From Clostridium minihomine (GTDB lineage: Bacteria; Bacillota; Clostridia; Oscillospirales; Acutalibacteraceae), in NCBI RefSeq assembly GCF_900240385.1, contig NZ_OEQH01000004.1, forward strand, positions 186,001 through 250,000: a stretch of DNA of 64,000 nucleotides, written 5' to 3'. The translations under genes were made by a program, and so were the position numbers. A model generated the notes under the pieces. It was not told where the DNA came from and searched no databases. It saw only the letters and a program-made list of their open reading frames with translations. The first letter of the stretch is position 1, and the number at the start of each line of letters is the position of its first letter. Shown here piece after piece: positions 17,474 to 27,544 of the stretch.

Positions 17474-18769
17474 TTAGGAGCCGGATGCGTTCTGCACCGC
17501 ACTGGAAGCCGAGTGCTGCGCCTGAACAAACCGTCCCATGCGGATTTCACTAAACCCCAGAATATAAACAGAGCTTTCATCGCGCAGTGTCAAAGTTCTT
17601 GCATCTTCCCCGCCGTCACAGCTGCCTTTTTCTGTTCCTCCAGCCACGGAATAAGCCCGGATGGTTCCGTCATTGAGCAGCACAGCGGCAGTGTCGCCAT
17701 AAAGTGAAACAGCGCCCGCAGGTTTCTGAAGCGGAACAGACGCCGATTGTTTCCCCAGGTTGTCCAGCAAAATCAGACTGGCAGAGTCTGCATTGGCATA
17801 AGGAGAAAGCAAAAGCGCCGTTCTCCCATTATCCACAGCACAACCCAAAAAAGATTGAGAGCCGTAACTGTAATCGGTTTTGTTTCCACTTTCTGAAATC
17901 ACACTGGTCAGCCGATCGCCAACCGCCACAATCGTTCCGTTCTGTCCATAATCCAAAGACAGCATCAGGTTTTCTTCATAAGTAAACTGCTTCACCGGTT
18001 TTGGATTGCTGAAGTCAAATAAGTATACGGTGGAAACCAGCCCCCCGTTTAATGCCGACACCCCGGCCACGGCTGCTTTGGTTCCGTTTCGGTTCAAAGC
18101 AATATGGGTCACGTAATATTCCGAAAAATCATAGGTATACTGTGGTTTTCCGTTCTCTAAATACACCGTCATTTTAGAATTGTAGCCTTTGCTTTCTGTG
18201 GCAAGGGCTATTCGCCCATTTCCGGCAATGGAGCCCGCCAAAATATTGGCATCGGCTATTGCGCGTTCCCCTGATTTAGAAAAACCCTCAACCTGATAGC
18301 CTTTTCCGCCCAGATTATAAATCAGCACCCGCTGTCCCCAGGCTTTGGCCACCGGACTGGAAAAGCTGTGCTGCCGGCGCACCAATTCCTTGGCAGTGGA
18401 ATTGAGCATTGTCAAAGAGGTGTCACTGACAACCACCACATTCTTTTCCACCGAAAAGAAATTTCCGGGGGCAATGTCCCGGCCGTTGGCAATATCCGTG
18501 GGGAAACCATCCCCCATTCCCATGCCAACCACTTTAGACTGAACCCATTCCGACAGATTTTGGGGCGACAAGTTCACGCGGTTGAACCACAACAGCAGCC
18601 CAACCACCGAAAGGATTAAAATGAGAATGACGCGGTTCAGCCAGCGGGGCATTTGAGGAAACCTCATTTTGTCCCGTTTTTCTCTGACATTGGGATTCCC
18701 CTCGTAGCCGAAATCATCCAAGTCCATTTCATCATCTGCAAATCTTTTTCCTTTGGTTTTGCGTGTCAT
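17474..18769 (-). CDS. DUF5711-like membrane-anchored beta-propeller protein
   Basis: A 431-residue protein with an acidic, basic cytoplasmic head (residues 1-42), one TM helix (about 45-63) and a repeated beta-rich exported domain (about 85-420). Blades such as NGRIALATESKG, NGTKAAVAGVSA and GTIVAVGDRL recur at 40-50-residue spacing. I match it to DUF5711 from memory of the family's layout; function is unknown. Its ATG overlaps the truA stop as ATGA, so it is coupled to truA. Confidence 0.75.
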   Translation of the reverse strand: MTRKTKGKRFADDEMDLDDFGYEGNPNVREKRDKMRFPQMPRWLNRVILILILSVVGLLLWFNRVNLSPQNLSEWVQSKVVGMGMGDGFPTDIANGRDIAPGNFFSVEKNVVVVSDTSLTMLNSTAKELVRRQHSFSSPVAKAWGQRVLIYNLGGKGYQVEGFSKSGERAIADANILAGSIAGNGRIALATESKGYNSKMTVYLENGKPQYTYDFSEYYVTHIALNRNGTKAAVAGVSALNGGLVSTVYLFDFSNPKPVKQFTYEENLMLSLDYGQNGTIVAVGDRLTSVISESGNKTDYSYGSQSFLGCAVDNGRTALLLSPYANADSASLILLDNLGKQSASVPLQKPAGAVSLYGDTAAVLLNDGTIRAYSVAGGTEKGSCDGGEDARTLTLRDESSVYILGFSEIRMGRFVQAQHSASSAVQNASGS

Positions 18770-19521
18770 CCCATCACATCCTCATCATAAAAGACTCGGT
18801 TCAGATAAAGTCCGCAGGCCGGCGCCGTGGGCCCCGCCGCACTGCGCTCCCGCTTTTCAAGCACTTCCGGTATCTGCTCTGGGGTCAGCTTGCCCTGGGC
18901 AACGCGCAGAAGCGTGCCCACCATAATGCGAACCATATTATACAGAAAACCGTCGGCTGCCACAGTAAACAGCACCATGTCTCCTTCCCGGTGCAGCTGG
19001 GCCTTGGTTACAGTACGCACCATGTCGCCCCGGTCACGGGAATCCAACGTACAGAAGGAAGTAAAATCATGGGCTCCCACATAGTGAGCCGCCGCTCGGT
19101 TTAGCTTTTCTAAATCCAAAGGATACCAATAGTGCAAAGCGTATCCATTTAAAAAGGGATTGCGCACCGGTGTGTTCCAGATTTTATACACATATTCTTT
19201 GCCCCGGCAGGAATACCGGGCATGAAAATCCAAAGGCACTTCACAGCAGGACAGCACCGCAATGTCCGGCGGCAAAAAGTGGTTCATGGCTGCCACCAAA
19301 CGCTCGCAGGGAATATCCCGCTCCACTATGGCACTGACACAAAATTGCAGGGCATGCACACCGGTATCCGTGCGGCTGCACGCTTTTAAATCGGGAGCCT
19401 TGCCCAGCACCCGCCCCATAGCCTGCTGAAATACTTCCTGCACGGCCACCGCATTTTTCTGCACCTGCCAGCCATGATAGCCCGAACCGTCATAGCTGAT
19501 TCGAAATAGCACATTTCTCAT
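18766..19521 (-). CDS. truA: tRNA pseudouridine(38-40) synthase TruA
   Basis: The 251-residue enzyme has the catalytic Asp52 in CSRTDTGVHALQ and the opening RISYDGSGYHGWQ. It isomerises uridines 38-40 in the anticodon arm. The ATG at 19519-19521 has GGAGG 7 bases upstream; the reading frame extends 21 codons further without homology. It is placed directly after ecfT, an order common in Clostridia. Confidence 0.95.
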   Translation of the reverse strand: MRNVLFRISYDGSGYHGWQVQKNAVAVQEVFQQAMGRVLGKAPDLKACSRTDTGVHALQFCVSAIVERDIPCERLVAAMNHFLPPDIAVLSCCEVPLDFHARYSCRGKEYVYKIWNTPVRNPFLNGYALHYWYPLDLEKLNRAAAHYVGAHDFTSFCTLDSRDRGDMVRTVTKAQLHREGDMVLFTVAADGFLYNMVRIMVGTLLRVAQGKLTPEQIPEVLEKRERSAAGPTAPACGLYLNRVFYDEDVMG

Positions 19522-19535
19522 ACTGCCCTCCACCC

Positions 19536-20348
19536 TCAGAACAGGCTGGGGAACAGCACAGTACAAAGCAGAACACCCATGCAAACCAAAGAAGAGGCCA
19601 CAATTGCATAAGCATCCAACCGGGTCATGCGCAGGCTTTTCATTTTGGTGCGCCCCTCACCGCCCCGATAGCAGCGGCACTCCATGGCCATGGCCAATTC
19701 ATAGGCTCGGCGGAAAGAAGAAACAAACAGCGGAATCAAAATGGGAATCAGCGCTTTTACCCGCTGAAAAATTCCGCCGCTTTCCAAATCGGCCCCCCGC
19801 GCTTTTTGAGCACTCATAATTTTGTCGGTTTCCTCCAGCAAAGTGGGCACAAACCGCAGGGCAATGGTCATCATCATGGCGATCTCGTGAACCTTCACCC
19901 GAAAGATTTTCAGCGGCTTCATAATACGCTCCAGCGCATCGGTTAAATCGGTTGGTGAAGTGGTAAAAGTAAGTACCGAGCTAAACAAAATCAGACTGAT
20001 AATGCGCACCGCGATAAACACACAGTTGACAACGCCCCCGGTTCGGATGGTCAAAAAGCCAAACTGAAATAAGATATCGCCGCTGCCGTAAAACAGATTT
20101 AAGATAGAGGTCAAAAGAACCACTATCATAACCGCTTTCAGGCTTTTTAGATACTGCCGCATGGAAATACCCGAAAGCAGCATCGAAAAAACCACCAAAA
20201 GCGCCATCAGCGCCATGGCCGGCAAATTATTGGCTACAAAAATAAATAAAATAAAGACAAAGGTCAAAACAATCTTAACGCGGGCGTCCATGCGGTGAAG
20301 CAGGGATTTTCCCGGGAAATACTGACCCAGCGTAATGTCCCGAATCAC
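19536..20348 (-). CDS. ecfT: Energy-coupling factor transporter transmembrane protein EcfT
   Basis: The 270-residue membrane protein links EcfA ATPases to substrate-binding S components. It has about five TM helices and the two conserved Ala-Arg-Gly coupling signatures: AQKARGADLESGG is visible, with EARAYRGG-like MECRCYRGGEG after it. I start at the GTG at 20346-20348 (read MIRDITLGQYFPG), as in homologues; the GTGA overlap with the ecfA2 stop supports that. With ecfA1 and ecfA2 it forms a group II ECF module usable by several S components, including BioY encoded at 29.6 kb (inference). Confidence 0.93.
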   Translation of the reverse strand: MIRDITLGQYFPGKSLLHRMDARVKIVLTFVFILFIFVANNLPAMALMALLVVFSMLLSGISMRQYLKSLKAVMIVVLLTSILNLFYGSGDILFQFGFLTIRTGGVVNCVFIAVRIISLILFSSVLTFTTSPTDLTDALERIMKPLKIFRVKVHEIAMMMTIALRFVPTLLEETDKIMSAQKARGADLESGGIFQRVKALIPILIPLFVSSFRRAYELAMAMECRCYRGGEGRTKMKSLRMTRLDAYAIVASSLVCMGVLLCTVLFPSLF

Positions 20349-21211
20349 CTGACGCACCCCCTTTGTTGAAGCAGCGGAATCAAATCCCGCAGCGCCTGTT
20401 CCACAGTCAGGGCACTTTCATCCACAGGATATCCCTTTTCTTTGAGCAGACTCATAATTTTTGTTATTTGCGGCACCCGCAGCCCCATGCTTTCCAACTC
20501 GCTTCGGCGGGAAAACACCTGCCCGATGGTATCCATCATCACCGCTTTGCCCTGATTCATCACCAGCGCCCGGTCGGCTACTCTGGCGATATCCTCCATA
20601 CTATGGGATACCAAAATCACCGTATTGCCTCTTTTTTGGTGGTAGCTGCTGATCTGATCCAAAAGTTGATCGCGACCCTGAGGATCCAGCCCGGCGGCAG
20701 GCTCGTCCAAAATTAAAATGTCGGGATCCATGGCCACCACGCCCGCAATGGCGGCGCGTCGTTTTTCTCCCCCAGACAATTCAAAGGGTGATTTTTCTAA
20801 AAGCTCGGGCTTCAGCCCAACAAATTCAGCTGCGCCCAGTGCTCTTTCTTTCACTTCTTCCTCCGAAAGCCCCATATTGCGGGGGCCAAAACAAATGTCT
20901 CGAAACACGGTTTCTTCAAACAGCTGATATTCCGGGTATTGAAACACCAGCCCTATCTGAAACCGCACTGCACGAATTTTCTTGGGTTCTGCCCAAATAT
21001 CTTTACCGCCCAGCAAAATTTGTCCCTCAGTGGGGCGTAAAAGGCCGTTAAGCTGCTGAATCAATGTGGATTTCCCCGAACCCGTGTGGCCAATCAGCCC
21101 CAAAAATTCACCCCGGCGGATGGTGATATTCACCTTGTCCACCGCCGTTTTTTCAAAGGGAGTTCCTATGCCGTATCGATATGTTAAATCCTTGGTTTCC
21201 AAAATCACCAT
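20345..21211 (-). CDS. ecfA2: Energy-coupling factor ATPase EcfA2
   Basis: The 288-residue ABC ATPase has Walker A GHTGSGKST, Q-loop VFQYPEYQLFEETV, signature LSGGEKRR, Walker B ILILDEPAAGLDP and H-loop VSHSM. The FQYPE variant and its position second in the operon fit EcfA2. It pairs with EcfA1. GGAGG lies 10 bases before the ATG. Confidence 0.93.
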   Translation of the reverse strand: MVILETKDLTYRYGIGTPFEKTAVDKVNITIRRGEFLGLIGHTGSGKSTLIQQLNGLLRPTEGQILLGGKDIWAEPKKIRAVRFQIGLVFQYPEYQLFEETVFRDICFGPRNMGLSEEEVKERALGAAEFVGLKPELLEKSPFELSGGEKRRAAIAGVVAMDPDILILDEPAAGLDPQGRDQLLDQISSYHQKRGNTVILVSHSMEDIARVADRALVMNQGKAVMMDTIGQVFSRRSELESMGLRVPQITKIMSLLKEKGYPVDESALTVEQALRDLIPLLQQRGCVR

Positions 21212-21241
21212 GCCGTTATTTCCTCCCGTCCCGTCACCGGG

Positions 21242-22087
21242 TTAAGACTTCAGCAGCAGCTCCAGAGCGGCCACGCATTCCTCTTCATTTAAAACACCCT
21301 GGGGCACGCTGCATCCGGCTTGCTCCAGCCGGTAAAGCAGCTCGGTTGCCTGAGGAACATCCAGGCTGTGCTGCCGCAAAAGATCCACATGGGAAAAAAC
21401 CTCTCGGGGAACACCTTCCACCAAAATGCGTCCGCTGTCCATCACAATCACCCGATCGGCTTGTACGGCTTCATCCATGTAATGGGTAATTAAAACAATA
21501 GTGATGCCCTTTTCCCGATTCAGGCGACGGATGGTTTCCATCACTTCGGTTCGCCCTCTGGGATCCAGCATCGCCGTGGGCTCGTCCAACACAATGCAGT
21601 CCGGCTGCATGGCAATAATACCGGCAATCGCCACCCGCTGCTTCTGCCCGCCAGACAGTTTATAGGCAGAATGGGTTTTGTATTCCTCCATGTCAACGGC
21701 TTTCAGCGCCTCATCCACTCTTTGGCGAATTTCCTTAGGGGGAACCCCCAAGTTTTCCGGCCCAAACGCCACATCTTCTTCCACAACGCTTGCCACCAGC
21801 TGATTATCCGGGTTTTGCAAAACAAGACCCACTCGCTGGCGAATTTCATATTTTAAATCTTCGTTCAGGGTGTCCATCCCATCCACATACACTTTTCCCC
21901 CGCTGGGCAGCAGCATGGCATTAAAGTGCTTGGCCATGGTGGATTTTCCTGAACCGTTATGTCCCAAAAGCGCCACAAACTCCCCTTTGCGAATGTTCAT
22001 GGAAACTTCGTGCAACACCTGCTGGGCGTCTTCGTTTTCTCCCGAATCATAAAAGAATGATACTTTTTCCGCCTGAAGATATTCCAT
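21242..22087 (-). CDS. ecfA1: Energy-coupling factor ATPase EcfA1
   Basis: The 281-residue ABC ATPase has Walker [11 protein letters not shown]-loop [15 protein letters not shown] (the EcfA1 form), signature LSGGQKQR, Walker [14 protein letters not shown] and H-loop LITHYM. ATG at 22085-22087 ([11 protein letters not shown]) with AGGAG 6 bases upstream. It is the first gene of ecfA1-ecfA2-ecfT-truA. Confidence 0.93.
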   Translation of the reverse strand: MEYLQAEKVSFFYDSGENEDAQQVLHEVSMNIRKGEFVALLGHNGSGKSTMAKHFNAMLLPSGGKVYVDGMDTLNEDLKYEIRQRVGLVLQNPDNQLVASVVEEDVAFGPENLGVPPKEIRQRVDEALKAVDMEEYKTHSAYKLSGGQKQRVAIAGIIAMQPDCIVLDEPTAMLDPRGRTEVMETIRRLNREKGITIVLITHYMDEAVQADRVIVMDSGRILVEGVPREVFSHVDLLRQHSLDVPQATELLYRLEQAGCSVPQGVLNEEECVAALELLLKS

Positions 22088-22095
22088 ACCTGCTC

Positions 22096-22974
22096 CTAAA
22101 TTATATCCGATTCGGCGCTCTGCCAAATCGCTGTATTTCCACAAGGCAGCGCAAGGCCGCTTTGGGTGACCGGAAGTCCGATTTCATCCGCAGAAACCGA
22201 TCCGCCGAATCTGGATGTGAGTAGCGTTGCCAACAAATACGCCATCACCGACGGGGAAAGTCCCGTGGTGTAAGAATTGAGCACAAAAAACAGCGGGTTT
22301 TGCGACAAAATGGGAACACAAAGCTGCACCAGCGGATACAGCTGTTCTTCCAATTTCCAAACCTCGCCGCCGGGCCCCCTTCCATAGGAGGGCGGATCCA
22401 TAATGATGCCGTCATACACATTGCCCCGCCGCTGTTCCCGCTGAACAAACTTCACGCAGTCATCCACTAGCCAGCGCACAGGTTTATCCGAAAGGCCAGA
22501 GGCCGCTGCATTTTCTTTGGCCCAAGCCACCATTCCCTTGGACGCATCCACATGGCACACCTCTGCACCGGCGCTGGCGCAGGCCAAAGTGGCGGCACCG
22601 GTATACCCAAATAAATTCAGCACTTTAATCGGCCGGTTGGCATGGCGAATTTTCTTTTGCACAAAGTCCCAGTTGACTGCCTGTTCCGGGAAAATTCCCG
22701 TATGCTTAAAGCCCATGGTTTTTAGCTGAAAGGTTAAATTCCCCTGCCGGATTTTCCACATCTCGGGAACCGGCTTCAGTTCCTGCCAGCGTCCGCCCCC
22801 GGTATTCGAGCGCAGATAATGGGCGTGGGCCTGTTTCCACAAAGGATTCTGCCGGGGTGTTTGCCAAATAATCTGCGGGTCGGGGCGAATCAGAATGATA
22901 TCGCCCCACCGCTCCAGACGCTCCCCATCAGAAGCGTCAATAAGTTCATAATCTTTCCAGTTTGCAATTCTCAA
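22096..22974 (-). CDS. Class I SAM-dependent rRNA methyltransferase-like protein
   Basis: The 292-residue protein has the SAM motif [20 protein letters not shown] (about 140-158), the acidic loop [16 protein letters not shown] and motif [13 protein letters not shown]. That DPPSYG motif is typical of RlmI/RlmK-type 23S rRNA cytosine-C5 or guanine methyltransferases. The N-terminal PUA domain of RlmI is absent; instead there is a short beta-rich region. Nucleic-acid substrate is inferred only. Nine bases separate it from ecfA1. Confidence 0.85.
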   Translation of the reverse strand: MRIANWKDYELIDASDGERLERWGDIILIRPDPQIIWQTPRQNPLWKQAHAHYLRSNTGGGRWQELKPVPEMWKIRQGNLTFQLKTMGFKHTGIFPEQAVNWDFVQKKIRHANRPIKVLNLFGYTGAATLACASAGAEVCHVDASKGMVAWAKENAAASGLSDKPVRWLVDDCVKFVQREQRRGNVYDGIIMDPPSYGRGPGGEVWKLEEQLYPLVQLCVPILSQNPLFFVLNSYTTGLSPSVMAYLLATLLTSRFGGSVSADEIGLPVTQSGLALPCGNTAIWQSAESDII

Positions 22975-22986
22975 AATAACACCCCG

Positions 22987-24339
22987 TTATGCCAGCCGCT
23001 GACGCACCACGTCTGCAAGAGCGTGGGCCAGCGCATCAATTTCATCATGATCTTCCCCTTCAATCATCACACGCAAAAGCGGTTCTGTACCGGAGGGGCG
23101 CACCACTACACGACCTTTTTCGCCCAGCTTTGCCTTTGTTTTTTCTATCGCCTCGTTCACCTGGGCATCGGTATAAAAGCGCAGTTTTCCTTCCCGGCTG
23201 ACGGTAACGTTCACCATCACCTGAGGATAGCGCGCCATTAAAGTTGCAAGGCTGGACAACAGGGCTTTTCGGCGGTTTAAAATAGTCAAAAGCTGAACGC
23301 CGGTCATCTGGCCGTCACCGGTAGTGGAATGATCCAAAAAGATGATGTGCCCGCTTTGCTCGCCGCCGAAATTATAGCCTTCTTGAAGCATTTCTTCCAG
23401 CACATAGCGGTCACCAACCTTGGTGGCACAGAATTTGATTCCGTTTTCTTCACAGAAGCGGATAAAACCCATATTGGTCATAACAGTGCCCACCGCAGCA
23501 CTTTTCGACAGACGGCCTTGAGATTTTAAATCCAAAGCACAAATGGCCATCAAAAAGTCCCCGTCCACCAGCTGACCTTTTTCATCCACTGCCAAACAAC
23601 GGTCTGCATCGCCGTCAAAGGCCAAACCGGCATCCATCCCATTTGCTTTCACATATTCCATCAAAGTTTCCATATGGGTGGAACCGCAATTGTCGTTGAT
23701 ATTCACCCCATTGGGGCAATCAGACAGCATGTGGCATTCGGCCCCCAGTTCGGTAAATAAATCCTTAGCAGTCACCGCAGAAGACCCATTGGCGCAGTCC
23801 AGCGCAATGCGCAGGCCGGCCAAAGCATTTTCGGGCACCGTGCTTTTCACATGATCGATATAATCGCGAAGAGCCCCCGATGCAGCACTGATGCTTCCCA
23901 CATCTCCCCCGGTGGGGAAATCCGGTTTTTCTTCGTGATCCAAAACAATCGCCTCAATTTGTTCTTCCAGCGCATCGGGCAATTTGTAGCCGGTGCTGCT
24001 GAAAATCTTGATGCCGTTAAACTCACAGGGATTATGGGATGCAGAAATCATCACACCCGCATCTGCACCGTACTTTTTCACCAGATAGGCCACGGCCGGG
24101 GTGGGAACCACGCCCAGCTGCACCACATTGGCGCCAATACTGCACAAGCCCGCCGCCAATGCACTTTCCAGCATATCAGAAGAAATGCGCGTATCTTTGC
24201 CAATTAAAATAACCGGGTGTCGCTTTCCGCCTTTGCCCAGCACCATGGCTGCCGCACGGCCGATGTTCATGGCCAGTTCGCAGGTCAAATCCGCATTCGC
24301 GACGCCTCTGGCGCCATCGGTTCCAAACAATCTTCCCAT
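22987..24339 (-). CDS. glmM: Phosphoglucosamine mutase
   Basis: The 450-residue enzyme converts glucosamine-6-phosphate to glucosamine-1-phosphate for UDP-GlcNAc and peptidoglycan synthesis. The phosphoserine loop is ISASHNP with Ser101, the metal loop is DGDADRCL, and the phosphate-binding C-terminus is RPSGTEPLLRVM. N-terminal MGRLFGTDGARG is the canonical GlmM start. It lies 81 bases after ruvB, with a TATAAT at 24397-24402 that may serve as its -10 box (no good -35). Confidence 0.96.
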   Translation of the reverse strand: MGRLFGTDGARGVANADLTCELAMNIGRAAAMVLGKGGKRHPVILIGKDTRISSDMLESALAAGLCSIGANVVQLGVVPTPAVAYLVKKYGADAGVMISASHNPCEFNGIKIFSSTGYKLPDALEEQIEAIVLDHEEKPDFPTGGDVGSISAASGALRDYIDHVKSTVPENALAGLRIALDCANGSSAVTAKDLFTELGAECHMLSDCPNGVNINDNCGSTHMETLMEYVKANGMDAGLAFDGDADRCLAVDEKGQLVDGDFLMAICALDLKSQGRLSKSAAVGTVMTNMGFIRFCEENGIKFCATKVGDRYVLEEMLQEGYNFGGEQSGHIIFLDHSTTGDGQMTGVQLLTILNRRKALLSSLATLMARYPQVMVNVTVSREGKLRFYTDAQVNEAIEKTKAKLGEKGRVVVRPSGTEPLLRVMIEGEDHDEIDALAHALADVVRQRLA

Positions 24340-24419
24340 ATTGTTTCTCCCATTTATCCATCAAATTTTTTGAATGTTTTTTGTATCTTTGCCTCTATTA
24401 TAATTCTATATTTCTAAAA

Positions 24420-25478
24420 TTAAAAGAATTTTTGCTGGGATCCTGCCAAATCTTCCGGCGGAGTGATTCCCAAATGAAGATAAGCCGCACGGGTGACGCA
24501 TCTGCCCCGGGGCGTGCGGTTTAAAAAGCCAATCTGAATCAGATACGGCTCATACACATCTTCTAAAGTGATCGATTCTTCACCGATCGCCGCGGCCAAT
24601 GTTTCCAGCCCTACCGGGCCGCCCCGGTAAAAGTCGATCATGGTGTGCAGCATCCGGCGATCGTTGGCATCCAAGCCGCTTTCGTCCACTTCCAGCCGCT
24701 CCAGCGCCTGACGCGCGGATTCGGCCGTGATGACCCCATCGCTGATCACTTGAGCGAAATCTCGCACTCGCTTGAGCAGGCGGTTGGCAATTCGGGGTGT
24801 TCCCCGAGAGCGCGACGCCAGTTCCAACGAACCGTCCGGTTCAATGGGAATTCCCAAAATTCCGGCACTGCGGGTAACAATTTGCGCCAATTCCTCCGGC
24901 GTATACATTTCCAGACGAAGCACCACACCAAAGCGATCCCGCAAAGGCGCCGAAAGCTGCCCGGCGCGGGTGGTTGCGCCCACCAAGGTAAAAGGCGGCA
25001 GCGGCAGATGATAAGAGGCCGCCATCTGGCCTTTTCCGGTGATAATATCCAACGCGAAATCTTCCATAGCAGGGTACAAAATTTCTTCCACACTGCGGGA
25101 CAACCGATGAATTTCATCGATAAACAGAACATCGCCCGGATTCAGATTGGTTAAAATCGCAGCCAAATCACCGGGCTTTTCAATGGCCGGTCCAGAAGTA
25201 ATCCGCAGGCCCACGCCCATTTCATTGGCGATAATTCCTGCTAAGGTGGTTTTTCCCAGGCCGGGCGGGCCATACAGAAGAACGTGATCCAGCGTTTCTT
25301 TCCGCTGTTTTGCCGCTTCCATAAATACCGCCAGATTTTCCTTGACCTTCTGCTGGCCGATGTATTCCGACAGCGTTCGGGGACGCAAAGGATTTTCTAC
25401 CTCTGCATCTTCCGGATTGTAATCGGGAGCTACCACACGGTTTTCGAAGTCCAGATCATTTTCAAAGGAAAAATCCAC
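24420..25478 (-). CDS. ruvB: Holliday junction branch migration DNA helicase RuvB
   Basis: The 352-residue AAA+ motor has Walker [10 protein letters not shown], Walker [11 protein letters not shown], sensor 1 GATTRAG and a C-terminal winged helix with the arginine-rich LNRTPRGR motif. RuvB hexamers drive branch migration with RuvA. It follows ruvA by three bases. Confidence 0.97.
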   Translation of the reverse strand: MDFSFENDLDFENRVVAPDYNPEDAEVENPLRPRTLSEYIGQQKVKENLAVFMEAAKQRKETLDHVLLYGPPGLGKTTLAGIIANEMGVGLRITSGPAIEKPGDLAAILTNLNPGDVLFIDEIHRLSRSVEEILYPAMEDFALDIITGKGQMAASYHLPLPPFTLVGATTRAGQLSAPLRDRFGVVLRLEMYTPEELAQIVTRSAGILGIPIEPDGSLELASRSRGTPRIANRLLKRVRDFAQVISDGVITAESARQALERLEVDESGLDANDRRMLHTMIDFYRGGPVGLETLAAAIGEESITLEDVYEPYLIQIGFLNRTPRGRCVTRAAYLHLGITPPEDLAGSQQKFF

Positions 25479-25481
25479 TTT

Positions 25482-26081
25482 TTATTTCCCCCCGCCCATT
25501 GATTTTAAGGACAGCCGGATGAGTTCCTCCACAGACAAAGAGCTGTCAAAGCGCCCCACAATCTGTGCGGCCTCGGTGGGTGACCAGCCCAAAACCGCCA
25601 AAGCACTGACAGCGCCCGCCGCGTTGCCCACGGCAGAATTCACTTGTGCCGCAGTGCCGCCGCCCACGGCAACACCCATTTTTTTCACTTTATCTTTTAG
25701 TTCCAACGCAATGCGCTGGGCCAATTTTGGCCCCACGCCGCTGGCCCGGGACAACACTTTGCTGTCACCGGCAGCCACCGCCATAGCCACCTGTTCCGGT
25801 GTCAGTTCGGACAAAATAGAGACGCCCACCCGAGCACCCACACCGCTGACCGAAGTCAGCATCTTAAAGCAATTCAGTTCTGTCATCGTAACAAAGCCAA
25901 ACAAATCCAGGGCATCCTCCCGGACATTTAAATGCGTAAACAGCCGTACTTTTTCACCAATCTGCGGCAAAGCCCGCTGGGTATTCATAGAAGTAAAGCA
26001 TTTAAATCCCACACCGGAACATTCCACCACCGCAAAAGATGGCTCTGCATGAATTAAGATGCCCGATACACTGTAAAACAT
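25482..26081 (-). CDS. ruvA: Holliday junction branch migration protein RuvA
   Basis: The 199-residue protein shows the OB-fold N-terminus (MFYSVSGILIHAEPSFAVVE), two helix-hairpin-helix motifs (LTSVSGVGARVGVSIL and RASGVGPKLAQRIALELKD) and the C-terminal RuvB-binding domain (about 150-199). It starts immediately after the ruvC stop. Confidence 0.96.
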   Translation of the reverse strand: MFYSVSGILIHAEPSFAVVECSGVGFKCFTSMNTQRALPQIGEKVRLFTHLNVREDALDLFGFVTMTELNCFKMLTSVSGVGARVGVSILSELTPEQVAMAVAAGDSKVLSRASGVGPKLAQRIALELKDKVKKMGVAVGGGTAAQVNSAVGNAAGAVSALAVLGWSPTEAAQIVGRFDSSLSVEELIRLSLKSMGGGK

Positions 26082-26591
26082 TTATCTGATTCCTCCCGAC
26101 AGCATTACCCGGCGCAGGGATGAGCCTGCCGCCTGTCCGTGACAAATTGCCATGGCCAAAGCATCCGCAGTGTCGTCCGGCTTTGGAAGCTCGGTAAGAC
26201 ACAGCAGTTTTCTTGTCATTTCCATCACTTGGGGCTTTTTGGCCTGCCCATAACCTGTCACCGCCATTTTGACCTGAAGCGGTGTATATTCATAAATCGG
26301 CACTCCGGCCTTACGAGCCGCCAGTAAAATGACGCCCCGGGCCTCCGCCACGCCGATGGCGGTTTTCTGATTGTTTTGAAAAAATAATTTTTCTATGGAA
26401 ACTGCGTCTGGCCTGCTGTGGGCCAAAACCGCAGAAATCCCGTCATAGATTTTTACCAGACGGTCTTCAAAGACCTGTTCCGCCCGGGTGGTAACCGCTC
26501 CATATTCCATCGGGCGGTATCTTCCGCCGCTTGCACTGACCACACCGTATCCAACGATGGCGTACCCCGGATCAATTCCCAATATTACCAT
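26082..26591 (-). CDS. ruvC: Crossover junction endodeoxyribonuclease RuvC
   Basis: The 169-residue resolvase carries the four acidic residues: Asp in LGIDPGYAIVGYG, Glu in SIEKLFF and two Asp in KPDDTADALAMAICH. It cuts Holliday junctions symmetrically in the RuvABC resolvasome. First gene of ruvC-ruvA-ruvB; promoter not clear. No LexA-type box is seen upstream. Confidence 0.96.
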   Translation of the reverse strand: MVILGIDPGYAIVGYGVVSASGGRYRPMEYGAVTTRAEQVFEDRLVKIYDGISAVLAHSRPDAVSIEKLFFQNNQKTAIGVAEARGVILLAARKAGVPIYEYTPLQVKMAVTGYGQAKKPQVMEMTRKLLCLTELPKPDDTADALAMAICHGQAAGSSLRRVMLSGGIR

Positions 26592-26642
26592 TTCACCGCT
26601 CCGTTTTCGTTGTGTGTTCTCATTTAATAAAAGGATAAAACC

Positions 26643-26674
26643 CTATCCACAGCCTTTTTCAAAGCTGTGGATAA
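26643..26674. repeat. Inverted pair of DnaA-box-like 9-mers
   Basis: CTATCCACA (26643-26651) and TGTGGATAA (26666-26674) form a 10-bp stem (TATCCACAGC/GCTGTGGATA) with a 10-base loop. The right copy is a perfect DnaA box (TTATCCACA read on the minus strand), the left differs at one base. It lies 50 bases upstream of ruvC. Confidence 0.6.
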
Positions 26675-26715
26675 GCAATCAATATCAACCGGATCCCTTA
26701 CAGGTTCCTGATTAG

Positions 26716-27455
26716 CCGCAAGCTTCTTATGGCTTGCGACGTGGGGTTATTTTGGCGCCGTTTTCACGAAACTGTTTCTAAGGAATACATGCGCAATTTA
26801 CTCTTTGCCGCGCCCAATGTTCCCTCAGCCATCGGAAGCCTTGCTTCCGCTTATGGCGTGGGGTTATTTTGGCGCCGTTTTCGCAAAACTGTTTCTAAGG
26901 AATACATACGCAATTTACTCTTTGCCGCGCCCAATGTTCCCTCAGCCATCGGAAGCCTTGCTTCCGCTTATGGCGTGGGGTTATTTTGGCGCCGTTTTCG
27001 CAAAACTGTTTCTAAGGAATACATGCGCAGTTTACTCTTTGCCGCGCCCAATGTTCCCTCAGCCATCGGAAGCCTTGCTTCCGCTTATGGCGGTGGGGTT
27101 ATTTTGGCGCCGTTTTCGCAAAACTGTTTCTAAGGAATACATACGCAATTTACTCTTTGCCGCGCCCAATGTTCCCTCAGCCATCGGAAGCCTTGCTTCC
27201 GCTTATGGCGTGGGGTTATTTTGGCGCCGTTTTCACGAAACTGTTTCTAAGGAATACGTGCGCAATTTACTCTTTGCCACGCCCAATGTTCCCTCAGCCA
27301 TCGGAAGCCTTGCTTCCGCTTATGGCGTGGGGTTATTTTGGCGCCGTTTTCACGAAACTGTTTCTAAGGAATATATGCGCAATTTACTCTTTGCCGCGCC
27401 CAATGTTCCCTCAGCCATCGGAAGCCTTGCTTCCGCTTATGGCGTGGGGTTATTA
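26716..27455. repeat. Six-unit 117-bp tandem repeat array
   Basis: Six nearly identical units of 117 bp (one of 118 bp, an extra G in GGCGGTGGGG near 27090) plus a partial seventh fill the gap between ruvC and bioA. Landmark CTCTTTGCC recurs at 26801, 26918, 27035, 27153, 27270 and 27387. Each unit contains TTGGCGCC, a GTTTTCGCAAAAC or GTTTTCACGAAAC mini-hairpin, and CGGAAGC-CTT-GCTTCCG (7-bp stem). The left-most hairpin is CGCAAGC/GCTTGCG, so one pair is swapped and still complementary. Reading frames are open through it only because 117 is divisible by three; no ribosome site or plausible protein is present. Confidence 0.92.
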
Positions 27456-27544
27456 TACCATAGATCCAGAATTGTGAAAAGTCTTTCCCAGTGCGCAGCA
27501 GCCCATTTTGCGGATTCCTTTGCAGTACACCAGCAGATTTCAAA

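Noticed and set aside
26716-27455. CRISPR array
   Set aside because: Whole 117-bp units are repeated without unique spacers, and no cas genes are nearby.
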